A stretch of 64,000 nucleotides of DNA from NCBI RefSeq assembly GCF_017876535.1, contig NZ_JAGIOF010000001.1:992001-1056000 (forward strand), written 5' to 3'. The DNA comes from Paeniglutamicibacter kerguelensis (GTDB lineage: Bacteria > Actinomycetota > Actinomycetes > Actinomycetales > Micrococcaceae). A program made the translations under genes and the position numbers. This document shows positions 1 through 8,391 of the stretch, in pieces (the stretch's first letter is position 1; the number at the start of each line of letters is the position of its first letter). A model generated the notes under the pieces. It did not search any database. It saw only the letters and a program-made list of their open reading frames with translations, and was not told the DNA's origin.

Positions 1-75
1 AGCCAGAGCGATGGCAACGGCCATCACCTGGAATCGGCTCATTGCCGAATTGCGTATTTGCTCGAGTGTGTCCAT
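1..75 (-). CDS. MFS transporter, N-terminal fragment
   Basis: Only the first 25 codons lie in the window; the gene runs off the left edge. The translation starts MDTLEQIRNSAMSRFQVMAV and then enters a hydrophobic stretch. The R-N-S-x-M-S-x-F-Q pattern just before the first membrane helix is typical of major facilitator transporters of the aromatic-acid:H+ symporter type. The ATG is preceded on its strand by an AGGACA-like ribosome binding site. The substrate cannot be judged from so short a piece, and the family call rests on this motif alone. Confidence 0.5.
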   Translation of the reverse strand, partial: MDTLEQIRNSAMSRFQVMAVAIALA

Positions 76-715
76 GGGGAGTGTCCTAGGTTTGTCCGGC
101 GAGATATCGGACGACTTGACGACCGACGAATGTGACCCTAGCCATAGGAATTTGTTTGTTCCATGATTTTTGCCAACATTCCTTGATAAGGAATCTCAAA
201 CGCAACGCTTGGGTGCCGTCTATCTGGAGGTAGATGACATGGGTGGGTTGAAAATTCGCCAAACAAGATCAACAAACTGGTTCAGATTCCGACTGAAGGA
301 ATCTTGATCCGTGGTCGTTGAGGACCGATGGGTAGCAGCAATCGTGGACGCCAACCATGTACAAGGCGGTAGCACGTTCTTGCTGAAGTCGGGGCTTCAA
401 AGTACAGACTCAAGGTTCTTGGGTGAGTTGTCAGGGGACAACTACCGGCTGCTCGCTGTTCGATAGCCGGAGCGCCGGCTTAGGCAGCTGTGTCGGCGTC
501 AGCGATAGATTCCCCCGGTCACGGTTCTATCGCCACGGAATCGGGCTTCTGAGCGTCTCGCATTTGTGAGTCTTTCAGTCCCAGTCTCTTGGGCGCGCGA
601 CTCTCTTCCGACCGTGCAGGAGACTGATCTAGTGGCACCGAATTTATCGAACCCGGGTGGCTGGGAAGACCGGTGTGGGGCACAAGGATGACCCAGTCTA
701 ACGGCCAACGTGAAG
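76..715. other. Intergenic region with no recognisable gene
   Basis: About 640 bases between the MFS fragment and the hairpin after the cysteine-synthase-like gene. Base composition is lower in GC than the flanking genes and the reading frames are short. The sequence next to the MFS start is AT-rich and presumably holds its promoter. I see no RNA gene or repeat here. Confidence 0.5.
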
Positions 716-756
716 CTGGCCCATGGAATCGGGCGGACGCCGATTCCATGGGCCAG
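716..756. terminator. Perfect 17-bp hairpin beyond the Cds1-like gene
   Basis: Bases 716-732 and 740-756 are perfect reverse complements (CTGGCCCATGGAATCGG and its complement) around a 7-base loop. The hairpin lies 63 bases past the stop codon of the minus-strand gene ending at 820. It has no clear U-run, so it may be a U-less actinobacterial terminator or an mRNA 3'-end stabiliser. Confidence 0.5.
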
Positions 757-819
757 TAATGATGAAATGAAGAGCGGCACCGGACGCGATGCTCCACGCT
801 CGAACGCATTCGTGGCGAA

Positions 820-1932
820 CTAGCCCCAGCTGCCGGTTTCCAGCAGGCGTTCGATCCGTCCGGCATACGGTGCCGGGTCCAGCCCCGCCCCGGCCAGCCA
901 GGACTCGTTGTAGTAGGACGCGGCGTAGCGGTCCCCGTTGTCGCAGAGCAGCGTGACAACCGAGCCGCGCTCGCCCTTGGCGCGCATGTTGGCAATGATC
1001 TGCCAGGCCAGCCAGAGGTTGGTTCCCGTGGACGGGCCCGCGGACAGGTGCGCGAAATCCTGCAGGTGGCGCATGGCGGCCACGGAGGCGGCATCCGGCA
1101 CGGTGGCGATGAAATCGATGACCGAGGGCACGAAGCTCGGTTCCGGGCGGGCCCGGCCGATGCCCTCGATGCGGCTGGCGCGTCCGGTGGCGAGTGCCGG
1201 GTCGGTTCCCTGGTCCCAGGCGTGCCACGCGGGGGAGAACGCCGAGCCCTCCGGGTCGGCGACGGCCAGCCGGGTGGTGTGGCGGTGGTAGCGCGCGTAG
1301 CGGCCGATGGTTGCCGAGGTGCCGCCGGTTCCGGCGCCCACAACGATCCACGACGGGATCGGGTGTTCCTCCATGGCCAGCTGCTCGAAGATCGATTCGG
1401 CGATGTTGTTGTTGCCGCGCCAGTCGGTCGCCCGCTCCGCATAGGTGAACTGGTCCATGTAGTGGCCATTGGTTTTGGCCGCCAGCTGCTCGGCCACCTG
1501 GTACACGCTGGACGGGTCCTTGACCAGATGGCAGGTGCCCCCGGTGGCCTCGATCAGCGCGATCTTCTCACGGCTGGTGCTTGCCGCCATGACGGCGATG
1601 AACGGCAGCCCGAGCAGCTTGGCATAGTACGCCTCGGAGACGGCGGTGGAACCGCTCGAGGCCTCCACGATCGTGGTTCCCTCGGTGATCCAGCCGTTGA
1701 CCAGCCCGTACAGGAAGAGCGAGCGGGCCAGGCGGTGCTTGAGGCTGCCGGTGCGGTGCGTCGACTCGTCCTTGAGGTACAGGTCGATGCCCCATTCGCG
1801 GGGCAGCTCGAGTTTGTGCAGGTGGGTGTCGGCCGACCGCACGGATTCGGCGTCGATGGTGCGCACCGCTGCATCGACCCAGGTGCGGGAGGATGAGGGT
1901 TCGGGCAGTGAAATCAGGGGTGTTTTGTCCAC
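820..1932 (-). CDS. PLP-dependent cysteine-synthase-fold enzyme, probable L-cysteine desulfhydrase (Cds1-like)
   Basis: A 370-residue fold-type II PLP enzyme. The PLP lysine is probably K65 in [12 protein letters not shown], followed by a substrate loop [15 protein letters not shown] and the phosphate-binding stretch [18 protein letters not shown]. The motif [20 protein letters not shown] and the long C-terminal tail resemble the Mycobacterium Cds1 group, which releases H2S, pyruvate and ammonia from cysteine, rather than CysK/CysM. Translation starts at a GTG behind GGTGGAAGC. The gene is divergent from a rhodanese-type sulfurtransferase 107 bases away, which fits a role in cysteine/sulfide handling. 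The fold is clear; the exact reaction is inferred from motif similarity. Confidence 0.75.
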   Translation of the reverse strand: MDKTPLISLPEPSSSRTWVDAAVRTIDAESVRSADTHLHKLELPREWGIDLYLKDESTHRTGSLKHRLARSLFLYGLVNGWITEGTTIVEASSGSTAVSEAYYAKLLGLPFIAVMAASTSREKIALIEATGGTCHLVKDPSSVYQVAEQLAAKTNGHYMDQFTYAERATDWRGNNNIAESIFEQLAMEEHPIPSWIVVGAGTGGTSATIGRYARYHRHTTRLAVADPEGSAFSPAWHAWDQGTDPALATGRASRIEGIGRARPEPSFVPSVIDFIATVPDAASVAAMRHLQDFAHLSAGPSTGTNLWLAWQIIANMRAKGERGSVVTLLCDNGDRYAASYYNESWLAGAGLDPAPYAGRIERLLETGSWG

Positions 1933-2039
1933 GCTTCCACCCTACATACATTCGTCCGTGGCTTGGAGTGGACACGGCATCGGGCGCGGGTAGAGTCGTG
2001 GTGCCGATTGCTTTTCGAAACCGTTCAAGGAGATTGTCC

Positions 2040-2888
2040 ATGGCACAGCATCCGCTCATCGAGGCACAGGAACTACGCGGACTGCTGGACGGGCAGCGGG
2101 ACGTTGTGCTGCTTGACGTACGCTGGGCGCTGGGGGATCCGGACGGCCACGCCCACTACCTGGCAGGGCACCTGCCCGGGGCCGTGTTCGTCGACCTGGA
2201 GCACGAGCTATCGGCCTCGGCGACCCCCGAGGCCGGCCGCCACCCGTTGCCCTCGGCACAGGATTTCCAGGCATCGGCGCAACGCTGGGGCATCAACCCC
2301 GGATCCGAAGTCATCGTCTATGACGCGACGCGTGCCCTAGCTGCGGCCCGCGCCTGGTGGCTGCTGCGCCATGCGGGTTTCGAGAACGTGCGCGTGCTCA
2401 ACGGCGGGCTGGATGCCTGGACCGGCGCCGGCTATCCGCTTGAACAGGGCGAGCACACAGCAACTGCAGGAACAGTGGAGCTGGACTGGGACCGGTTGCC
2501 GACCATCGACATCGACCAGGCCGAGCATTTTCCGGGCGCATTGCTCGATGCGCGCGCCTTCGAACGCTACACCGGTGCCACCGAACCCATCGACCCCCGC
2601 GCCGGCCACATTCCCGGCGCATTGAGCAATCCGACCACCGAAAACCTGGGCGTAGACGGCAGGTTCCTGTCTGCACAGAAACTCGCCGAGCGCTTCGCTG
2701 CCTTGGGAGTTCGTGTAGCGGATAGCGCTGTGAAGCCGGTGGCAGCCTATTGCGGGTCCGGAGTCACCGCGGCGCACCAGATCCTGGCCCTTGAAACCAT
2801 CGGCATCAAGGCAGCCCTTTTCCCGGGCTCCTGGTCGCAATATTCATCGGATCCAGCGCGCACCGCCGCCACCGGCGAAACCCCATAG
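2040..2888 (+). CDS. Thiosulfate/3-mercaptopyruvate-type sulfurtransferase (tandem rhodanese)
   Basis: A 282-residue protein made of two rhodanese domains. The first (about 10-130) is the inactive one, with the usual HLPGAVFVDLE and YDATRALAAARAWWLL stretches. The second (about 150-275) carries the catalytic loop CGSGVTA with the cysteine near residue 238, preceded by DPRAGHIPGA. The CGSGVTA loop is the type found in actinobacterial SseA-like mercaptopyruvate/thiosulfate sulfurtransferases, which pass sulfane sulfur to acceptors in the cytoplasm. The start was set at the ATG 7 bases after AAGGAG (2027-2032); longer in-frame extensions lack such a site. It is divergent from the Cds1-like gene, so both may share a control region. 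Confidence 0.88.
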   Translation: MAQHPLIEAQELRGLLDGQRDVVLLDVRWALGDPDGHAHYLAGHLPGAVFVDLEHELSASATPEAGRHPLPSAQDFQASAQRWGINPGSEVIVYDATRALAAARAWWLLRHAGFENVRVLNGGLDAWTGAGYPLEQGEHTATAGTVELDWDRLPTIDIDQAEHFPGALLDARAFERYTGATEPIDPRAGHIPGALSNPTTENLGVDGRFLSAQKLAERFAALGVRVADSAVKPVAAYCGSGVTAAHQILALETIGIKAALFPGSWSQYSSDPARTAATGETP

Positions 2889-2921
2889 CGCACGGTGTGC
2901 AGGACCGGGGCCGGAACCGAC

Positions 2922-3322
2922 TTAGAGCTTGCCGTTCACGGTGCATGTCCACACGTCGCCCCAAAAGTAATTCCAGCGGGTGGCGGGCGAGGAACAAATA
3001 TCGTCGATCTGCCGGAGCAAGTCGCTGCTTGGCGCATTGAGCGTCGTGACGGATATCTTGGTTTCCTCGGGTCCGGCTTCGGTGCCCACGGCCGAAGTGA
3101 CCTGTTGAAGTTGTCCAAGTTCGCCGGCGATGATGTCCGCCTTTTCTTCCCGGTTGGGTTGGGTGAGAAGCCCACGGGGAAGGCCGTATCGACGATGTAG
3201 CGGGCTTCCTTGGGAGTCCGCTCCAGCATGAATGCGCCGATTCCAACTACTGTTCCTACGCACAGCAAGGTCATGCCGAGTACGCCGGCAACGATTTTCG
3301 CCAAGATGGCCGGAGCCTTCAT
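2922..3322 (-). pseudogene. Small one-helix membrane protein, frameshifted
   Basis: Two overlapping frames form one sensible protein. The first begins MKAPAILAKIVAGVLG at 3322, continues as a membrane helix and reaches the stretch FPVGFSPNPTG. The second continues from about 3150 as EEKADIIAGELGQLQQ and ends with WNYFWGDVWTCTVNGKL at 2922. Adding one G to the GGG run at 3149-3151 (minus strand) joins them. The predicted product is about 134 residues with one N-terminal membrane segment and an outside domain with two cysteines; I do not recognise the family. The indel may be genuine decay or a sequence error. Confidence 0.5.
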
Positions 3323-3426
3323 GAAGCCCAGCCTAGCTGCCCGGCGCAGATGGGGTTTGATGGTCCAACCGATACGGCGGCGTAGCGCGCTGGCACCCGC
3401 GGCCGCCAAGGAGTAAGTTCAAAGGC

Positions 3427-4605
3427 ATGATTGGTCGCCCGGTACCCCCGCCACACAATGCCGCCCAACGCATCAACGCCCGCGCCGAGGCGCTCGCCCG
3501 GCAGGCCAAGGACGCAACGGATTCTCCGCCCCCCGGCCCGGAGAAAGTCAGGGCGATGGGCATCGTCGAAGAACACGGTCCGCTCACCGCGCTGGAAATC
3601 GAGCGACGGCAGCCCGGTGCACGCGACGTTGTCATCGAGCTGGAATACTGCGGGCTGTGCCACAGTGATGTCCACGCAGGCCGCGGCGAGTGGGGTGCCA
3701 CCAGGCTGCCGTTGGTCCCCGGCCACGAAATGGTCGGCATCGTCCGCGAGGTTGGCGGGCAGGTGCGCGACCTGGCCATTGGGGCGCGTGTGGGCGTCGG
3801 CTGCCTGGTGGATTCCTGCCGCAACTGCGATGCCTGCCGCGAGGGGCTGGAACAGTTCTGCCGGAACAGCGTCGGAACCTACGGGGCCACCGACCCGAAC
3901 ACCGGCGAATACACGCAGGGCGGCTATTCGCAGAGCATCGTGGTGAACCGCGACTTCGTGCTGCGCATCCCCGACGCGCTGGACCCGGCCGCCGCGGCCC
4001 CGCTGCTCTGCGCAGGCATCACCAGCTACTCGCCGCTGCGCCACCACAAGGTCGGAACCGGCAGCAAGGTCGGCGTGCTGGGCCTGGGCGGGCTTGGCCA
4101 CATGGCCGTCAAGCTGGCCGGGGCCATGGGCGCGAGCGTCACGGTGTTCACCCGCAGCGAGGACAAGCGCGAATCCGCGCTGGCGCTGGGTGCCGAAACC
4201 GTCGTCAACACCTCTGACGCGGAGCAGATGAAAGCCGCCGGCGACTTGCTGAACCTGGTCATCGACACGGTCTCCGCACCGCACGACATCGGCGTGTACC
4301 TTCGGACGCTCAAACGCGACGGGGCACTGGTGCAGCTCTCGCTACCTGCCGAGCCCATGCCCGCCTTCGACATCCGACCGTTTCTCTTCAAGCGCCTGAG
4401 CTACACCGGATCGCCCATCGGGTCGATCGCCGAAACACAGGAAATGCTGGACTTCTGCGCCGAGCACGGCATCGCCAGCGACATCGAACTCACCGACGCA
4501 AACCACATAAATGAGGCCTGGGACCGCATGGTCGCCTCCGACGTGAAGTACAGATTTGTCCTAGATATCGCCACACTCGGCGAGACAGCCAAGGAGGGTG
4601 CATGA
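3427..4605 (+). CDS. Zinc-dependent alcohol/aldehyde dehydrogenase (CAD/YahK-like MDR family)
   Basis: A medium-chain dehydrogenase of 392 residues. The catalytic zinc site is visible as CGLCHSDVHAG (C78) and GHEMVG (H100, E101). The structural zinc site is C131, C134, C137 and C145 in CRNCDACREGLEQFC. The Rossmann nucleotide loop is VLGLGGLGHMAVKLAG. The order of motifs and the GTYGATDPNTGEYTQGGYS segment match the cinnamyl-alcohol-dehydrogenase/YahK branch, which reduces aldehydes with NADPH. The product is about 40 residues longer than usual at its N-terminus, so an internal ATG at 3556 could be the true start. It overlaps the next gene by 4 bases, indicating translational coupling. Confidence 0.85.
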   Translation: MIGRPVPPPHNAAQRINARAEALARQAKDATDSPPPGPEKVRAMGIVEEHGPLTALEIERRQPGARDVVIELEYCGLCHSDVHAGRGEWGATRLPLVPGHEMVGIVREVGGQVRDLAIGARVGVGCLVDSCRNCDACREGLEQFCRNSVGTYGATDPNTGEYTQGGYSQSIVVNRDFVLRIPDALDPAAAAPLLCAGITSYSPLRHHKVGTGSKVGVLGLGGLGHMAVKLAGAMGASVTVFTRSEDKRESALALGAETVVNTSDAEQMKAAGDLLNLVIDTVSAPHDIGVYLRTLKRDGALVQLSLPAEPMPAFDIRPFLFKRLSYTGSPIGSIAETQEMLDFCAEHGIASDIELTDANHINEAWDRMVASDVKYRFVLDIATLGETAKEGA

Positions 4606-5030
4606 GCACACTGTTCACCAAGATCATCAACGGGGAAATCCCGGGCCGCTTCGTATGGAAGGACGAGCACGCCGTTGCGTTCCTGACCATCGGGCCGATC
4701 ACGCACGGCCACACCCTGGTGGTTCCGCGGGTGGAAGTCGACAAATGGACCGAGGCCCCGGCCGAGCTGATGAACCACCTCACCGACGTCGCGGGCAAGA
4801 TCGGTCAGGCCCAGGTGCGCGCCTTCGGTGCCGAACGCGCCGGGCTGATGATCGCGGGCTTCGAGGTTCCGCACCTCCACCTGCATGTGTGGCCGACCAA
4901 CTCGTTGGCGGACTACGACCTGGCCCGGGCGGATGCGAACCCTAACCCGGCCACGATGGATGAAAACGCCGAGAAGCTGCGCACCGCACTGCGCGAAGAC
5001 GGCCACGGGGAATTCGTTCCGGCCAGCTAG
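4602..5030 (+). CDS. HIT-family nucleotide-binding hydrolase
   Basis: A 142-residue histidine-triad protein. It opens with TLFTKIINGEIPGRFVWKDE and carries the active-site motif HLHLHVW at residues 91-97, whose second histidine of the triad is nucleophilic in this family. Members hydrolyse nucleoside phosphoramidates or dinucleoside polyphosphates; the substrate here is unknown. Its ATG overlaps the stop codon of the alcohol dehydrogenase gene (ATGA), so the two are likely one operon that ends at the terminator at 5052-5088. Confidence 0.9.
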   Translation: MSTLFTKIINGEIPGRFVWKDEHAVAFLTIGPITHGHTLVVPRVEVDKWTEAPAELMNHLTDVAGKIGQAQVRAFGAERAGLMIAGFEVPHLHLHVWPTNSLADYDLARADANPNPATMDENAEKLRTALREDGHGEFVPAS

Positions 5031-5051
5031 CCGACGCACAAAACGATCAGG

Positions 5052-5088
5052 CCTCCGGCAGGATCCGAACGATCAAGCCGGAGGTTTT
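5052..5088 (+). terminator. Intrinsic terminator after the adh-HIT pair
   Basis: CCTCCGGC (5052-5059) pairs with GCCGGAGG (5077-5084), followed by TTTT. It lies 22 bases after the HIT gene stop codon, and also sits beyond the convergent minus-strand gene ending at 5129. Confidence 0.75.
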
Positions 5089-5128
5089 CTGCTGCCCGGA
5101 CCCGCTTGCCGTTTGCCTGGCCAGATGG

Positions 5129-5362
5129 CTAGCGGTCCGAGGATTCGCCGTTGGCCGTTTCCTCGATCCAGTCCACTGCCGTATCCGAGAGGAAGAACCC
5201 CTCGGCATCGTCGGCCCCGGCCCATGAGTCACGTGCCGTGGATTTGCCCGCCACCGACATAATCCGCCCCAAGATCTCAGGCGGGACCGCATCCCCGTTG
5301 TTGTCGATCATCCATTGCCGGGTTTCGGGATCCAGCCGGGGCCACCAATCTTCAATGCGCAT
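5129..5362 (-). CDS. Hypothetical protein, 77 residues
   Basis: A short acidic protein starting MRIEDWWPRLDPETRQWMID and containing the segment AEGFFLSDTAVDWIEE near its end. It has no signal peptide or membrane helix. The chosen ATG follows GATGGGGGC; a longer in-frame version to 5485 reads through low-complexity, non-coding-like sequence and was not used. I do not recognise the family, although the W-x-R-L-x-P-x-x-x-x-W-L/M-I arrangement recurs in small conserved actinobacterial proteins of unknown role. Confidence 0.6.
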   Translation of the reverse strand: MRIEDWWPRLDPETRQWMIDNNGDAVPPEILGRIMSVAGKSTARDSWAGADDAEGFFLSDTAVDWIEETANGESSDR

Positions 5363-5453
5363 GCCCCCATCTTGGCATCGTCCAACCGCCATCGGAACCG
5401 GCGGGCGGAGTCCTGGTCGACACCCGCCCGCCGAGTCGACCGACATCGGGGCA

Positions 5454-6409
5454 TCAGTTCCAGAATTCCCTGAGCTGCCCGGCAAGGGCCTTGCCTTGGT
5501 CGTAGCCCGCCCGGGCGGCTGGCGGCCGCGTGGCCAGATCCATCATGTTGCTGCCGAAAGCATCCACGGAGGCGGCATCGGGCAAGATGGTCTCGACCCT
5601 GCTTCCGCCGGCGCGGAGCTCGGCGACCTGGGTGGCAAGATCCATGCCCCAGGCCAGCGACGCCCGTGACCGGCCACCCAATGGCGAGAGCACCAACACC
5701 CGCCCGTATCCGGCGGCCAGGTCGGCGTTCTCGCTGGACCGCCGGTAGCCGCCGTCGATGTACCAGCCCCCGCCGATGCGGTAGGGAGGGGCTCCGAAGC
5801 CGAATGAGGTGCTGGCGGCGACGGCATCCACCATGTCGACCCCGCTGTCCCGGTCGAACACCACGGGGTCGCCGGTCCCGGCATCGACCGCGGTGATGAG
5901 CACGTCTTGGTGCGGCCAGTGCGGGCCGGGCAGCCGGCCGGCAACGATGGAGCGCCACCGAGATTTCCAGGATCCCTCCGGATCCGCATCCATCTCGAGT
6001 GAAGCCGCTCCCAGCCGCCGGCGCATGTCCGCCGGATCGCTGGAAGCGGCGATGATCTCGCCGGTCCGGCGCATGTTGTCGGACGCCGACGCCGGGGGAA
6101 TTCGTCCATTGCCGCCGGATCCGGCCCCGCCCGTGGGTTGCGCGGGCGCAGCCGAGAGGATGTCGGCCAGCAACTGGGTCGGGCTCGCGCCGGTGATCTG
6201 GGCCGCGGCCGTCGCCCCGGCAGAGGTGCCGATGAGCAGGTCGGCAGTGGTCGCATCCAGCCCGCCCTCAAGCAGGCCTGCGATGACGCCGATCAACCAA
6301 GCATTGCCCGCCGATCCGCCGCCCCGAGGACCAGCGCCCGCCGGTCAGTGGCGTGCACCGGAGCGAGGGCGTCGAACAGCGGCTGTTCCCGGCCGGGCCC
6401 CGTCAGTCC
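5454..6409 (-). pseudogene. Patatin-like phospholipase, main part; 5' end cut off by IS110 and internally frameshifted
   Basis: The translation shows a patatin-like lipase: nucleophile elbow GTSAGATAAAQ and catalytic Asp loop DGGYRR, with the conserved NAWLIGVIAGLLEGG before the Ser. The expected glycine-rich oxyanion loop (VLGGGGSAGNAW) is only restored if one G is added to the G4 run at 6322-6325. Upstream of that the frame reads on as PLFDALAPVHATDRRALVLG to 6409, where it meets the IS110 element. Members hydrolyse acyl esters of lipids. With an insertion and an indel it is almost certainly inactive. A GTG at 6358 is a possible restart but has no good ribosome site. Confidence 0.75.
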
Positions 6410-6416
6410 GGGGGGG
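6410..6416. repeat. G7 tract at left boundary of the IS110 element
   Basis: Seven G at 6410-6416 match seven G at 8038-8044. The sequence outside this tract belongs to the patatin-like gene; that inside leads into the element. IS110 elements make no long target duplications but leave matching core bases at both ends. Confidence 0.5.
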
Positions 6417-6547
6417 TGCCCCTATCTTTTTCGCAAGCCCCTTTCGGGGGTTTTGCCGAAAATCCTTGGGCGACGTTTCCGGGCAGGCTTCGCGGTCCGG
6501 TTCAGCCGGCGTGAATCGGATGACGTGCCCTTTGCGGGGTTCGGTGC

Positions 6548-7765
6548 TCAGGCGACGGCGGCCTCCGGCGCCTCATAGACGGTGCCGTCGCGCAGCATCG
6601 CGAACAGGACGTTGCACCGGCGGCGGGCCAACGCGATCACGGCCTGGTTGTGTTTCTTTCCCTCGGCGCGCTTCTTCTCGTAATAGGTCCGGGACGTGTG
6701 GTCCTTGCATTTGAGCGAGGCGAACGCGGAAAGGAAGAAGGCCCGTTTGAGGGTCTTGTTGCCCTTGCGGGAGGAATGGTCCCCGCGGATGGAGGTCCCG
6801 GATCTCCACGTCACCGGCGCCAGCCCGGCGTAGGAGGCCAGATGGCCTGGTGTGGCGAATTCCTTGCCGACGACCTCGGTGAGGATCCTGGCTTGGGTGC
6901 GGATCCCGAACCCTGGCATGGAATCAAGGATGAGGTGCAGCGGGTGGGCCCGGACGATTTCCTCGACCCGGCCCAGGACCGCGGCGCGGGCTGCCCGGGT
7001 TTGGGCGAGCATGCGGGCGAGTTCGGGAAGGACGATTCCTGCCGCGTCGGTGCCTGAAACGACGACGCTTTGGGCTGCCAGCGCCGCGCTGATGTCCCTG
7101 GCCCAGCCCTTCCACGCCCGCGGTGCGTGCTTGCGCAGCAGGGCACCGATCCGGGCTTCCCCGGCCCGGCGCAGGGCGGCCGGCGTGGGGTATTTGGCCA
7201 TCAGCTCGGCCATGGCCACGTGGTCCAGGTGCTTGCCGATCACGCGTTCCAGGGCCGGGTGGACCTGGGTGAGCAGCCCGCGGATCCGGTTGGAGGTCGC
7301 GGTGGCCGCCTTGGCCAGGTCGTCGTCGAATCCGCAGAGCATGGCCAGCTCCGCCACCTGAGCCTCCGGGACCTCGACGGTGCGCAGGGCGTGCGGCATG
7401 GTGCGTGCCGCGTTGGCGATGATGAACGCGTCCCGGGCGTCGGTCTTGGCTTCGCCCGGGTGCAGCTCGGCGATCCTGCGCATTGCCAGCCCGGGCAGGT
7501 ATGCCACCGGAATGCCTTGGGCCTGGGCGACGGCGACGGGCAGGGCGCCGATGGTGGCCGGCTGGTCCACGACGAAGAGCAATCGCCCGTGCTTGGACAG
7601 GGATTTGATCAGGGCGTTGAGCTTGGCTTCGTCCTGCGGCAGGGCCTTGTCCAGCAGCTTCTTGCCCGCCCGGTTCAGGGCCACCGCGTGGTGGTTGGAC
7701 TTGCCGACATCGACGCCGATGAACACGTCGATGGTTTCATGGTCCTTGATCACTGCGCACCTCAT
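6548..7765 (-). CDS. IS110-family DEDD transposase
   Basis: A 405-residue recombinase. The N-terminal RuvC-like DEDD domain shows FIGVDVGKSNHHAVAL (first Asp), LLFVVDQPATIG, and EAKTDARDAFIIA (last acidic pair). The C-terminal Tnp_20 domain shows DSMPGFGIRTQARILTE and the serine-bearing YAGLAPVTWRSGTSIRG. IS110 enzymes cut and join the element through RNA-guided recombination using a bridge RNA made from the element's own non-coding end. Start choices are the ATG at 7765 or a GTG at 7753 that has GAGGTG in front; the latter may be the better one. No frameshift or stop is seen. Confidence 0.92.
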   Translation of the reverse strand: MRCAVIKDHETIDVFIGVDVGKSNHHAVALNRAGKKLLDKALPQDEAKLNALIKSLSKHGRLLFVVDQPATIGALPVAVAQAQGIPVAYLPGLAMRRIAELHPGEAKTDARDAFIIANAARTMPHALRTVEVPEAQVAELAMLCGFDDDLAKAATATSNRIRGLLTQVHPALERVIGKHLDHVAMAELMAKYPTPAALRRAGEARIGALLRKHAPRAWKGWARDISAALAAQSVVVSGTDAAGIVLPELARMLAQTRAARAAVLGRVEEIVRAHPLHLILDSMPGFGIRTQARILTEVVGKEFATPGHLASYAGLAPVTWRSGTSIRGDHSSRKGNKTLKRAFFLSAFASLKCKDHTSRTYYEKKRAEGKKHNQAVIALARRRCNVLFAMLRDGTVYEAPEAAVA

Positions 7766-8037
7766 TCGTGGGGCCACCGGTGGGCGGCATCGGATGAAAC
7801 GGTGCTGGCTTGTCCTGCGGCTCCACGGCTCGGCATCCACGTTACGACCGACAATTGGACGGGTGCTGTCCTGTCCCGATCCGGCCCCTATTTGCGATAT
7901 CCCCGGTGCCTCCCGGTCCCGGTGACAGCACCCCCGGATCATGGATGACAGGGGGAGTGAATCATGCCGGGACCGACAGGCCAGCAACCCCAATCCTTGC
8001 CCATGGGGCTCGGTTAAGGGATTACAAAAAAGGTAAC
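7766..8037 (-). ncRNA. Candidate bridge-RNA region of the IS110 element
   Basis: This 272-base stretch upstream of the transposase has no plausible protein. In the IS110 group the corresponding non-coding end encodes the bridge RNA. A perfect 10-bp inverted repeat, GGGTGCTGTC at 7861-7870 and GACAGCACCC at 7924-7933, frames a 53-base internal region rich in C and G, compatible with a stem holding an internal guide loop. Exact RNA ends and guide bases cannot be fixed by eye. Confidence 0.35.
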
Positions 8038-8044
8038 GGGGGGG
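8038..8044. repeat. G7 tract at right boundary of the IS110 element
   Basis: Matches the G7 tract at 6410-6416. Outside it (8045 onward) the minus strand reads back into the short coding fragment starting at 8089. Confidence 0.5.
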
Positions 8045-8089
8045 CGTGGTCGAGGTGATGTGCAGGGTTGAAAAAGGTGATGAGTTCAT
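8045..8089 (-). pseudogene. Probable 5' fragment of the IS110-disrupted patatin-like gene
   Basis: Fifteen codons starting MNSSPFSTLHITSTT, with AAAGG about eight bases before the ATG. After removing the IS110 element and taking six rather than seven C at the junction, this frame continues into PPGLTGPGREQPLF and the patatin-like sequence at 6409. The patatin core normally begins closer to its start, so a 35-40-residue extension would be unusual; the link is an inference. Confidence 0.4.
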
Positions 8090-8117
8090 GGGAGTCGCCT
8101 TTCGCGAATTGCCTGGC

Positions 8118-8175
8118 GGGCGCTCCCGGTCGCGGCTAGACCCGTCGCGCGATCGTGGACTGCGGGGGAGCGCCC
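8118..8175 (-). promoter_or_regulatory. Attenuator-like inverted repeat spanning a leader peptide
   Basis: GGGCGCTCCC (8118-8127) is the exact reverse complement of GGGAGCGCCC (8166-8175). On the minus strand the first arm lies inside the 19-codon leader ORF and the second just past its stop codon, so ribosome position on the leader would decide whether the stem forms. Confidence 0.4.
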
Positions 8176-8195
8176 ATTATGGACACTGCGTTCAT
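8136..8195 (-). CDS. Putative 19-residue leader peptide
   Basis: A very short ORF encoding MNAVSIMGAPPQSTIARRV. It is supported mainly by an unusually strong ribosome site, AGGAGGTGA, placed about five bases before its ATG. One arm of a 10-bp inverted repeat lies within codons 7-10 and the partner follows the stop codon, a layout typical of translation-controlled leaders. The downstream gene on the same strand is the start at 8089 that is now interrupted by IS110. I do not recognise the peptide as a known leader; no run of one amino acid codon is evident, although PP and RR pairs could slow ribosomes. Confidence 0.45.
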   Translation of the reverse strand: MNAVSIMGAPPQSTIARRV

Positions 8196-8391
8196 GGGTC
8201 TCACCTCCTGCCGATTGATCACGATCACCGGAAACCTAGCACGCCGGCGAAGTCGTGCGCAACGGGCATCTTGCCGGTCGTCGCCGACCTCGCTGCAGAC
8301 CGCCGGTTCCGGGATCCGAGATGGGCCAGCCAGCGCCAAGCGCCGTCGCAGGGGATTCCGCGGGGCGGTGTGGAATGACCTGATGCGGGAT
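8196..8391. other. Short intergenic region before the leader peptide
   Basis: Separates the leader-peptide ORF from the 3' remnant of the split membrane-protein gene. It presumably carries the promoter for the leader and patatin-like transcript. No gene is seen. Confidence 0.4.

Larger units (their letters stand above)
6417..8037 (-). mobile_element. IS110-family insertion sequence
   Basis: A single transposase gene with about 130 bases after it and about 270 bases before it lies between two G7 tracts. There are no terminal inverted repeats, as expected for the IS110 group. The flanks, once the element is removed, give an open reading frame from an ATG at 8089 into the patatin-like gene if the tract is counted as six C. 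Bounds are uncertain by the seven bases of the tracts. The transposase is intact, so the copy may still be mobile. Confidence 0.75.
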
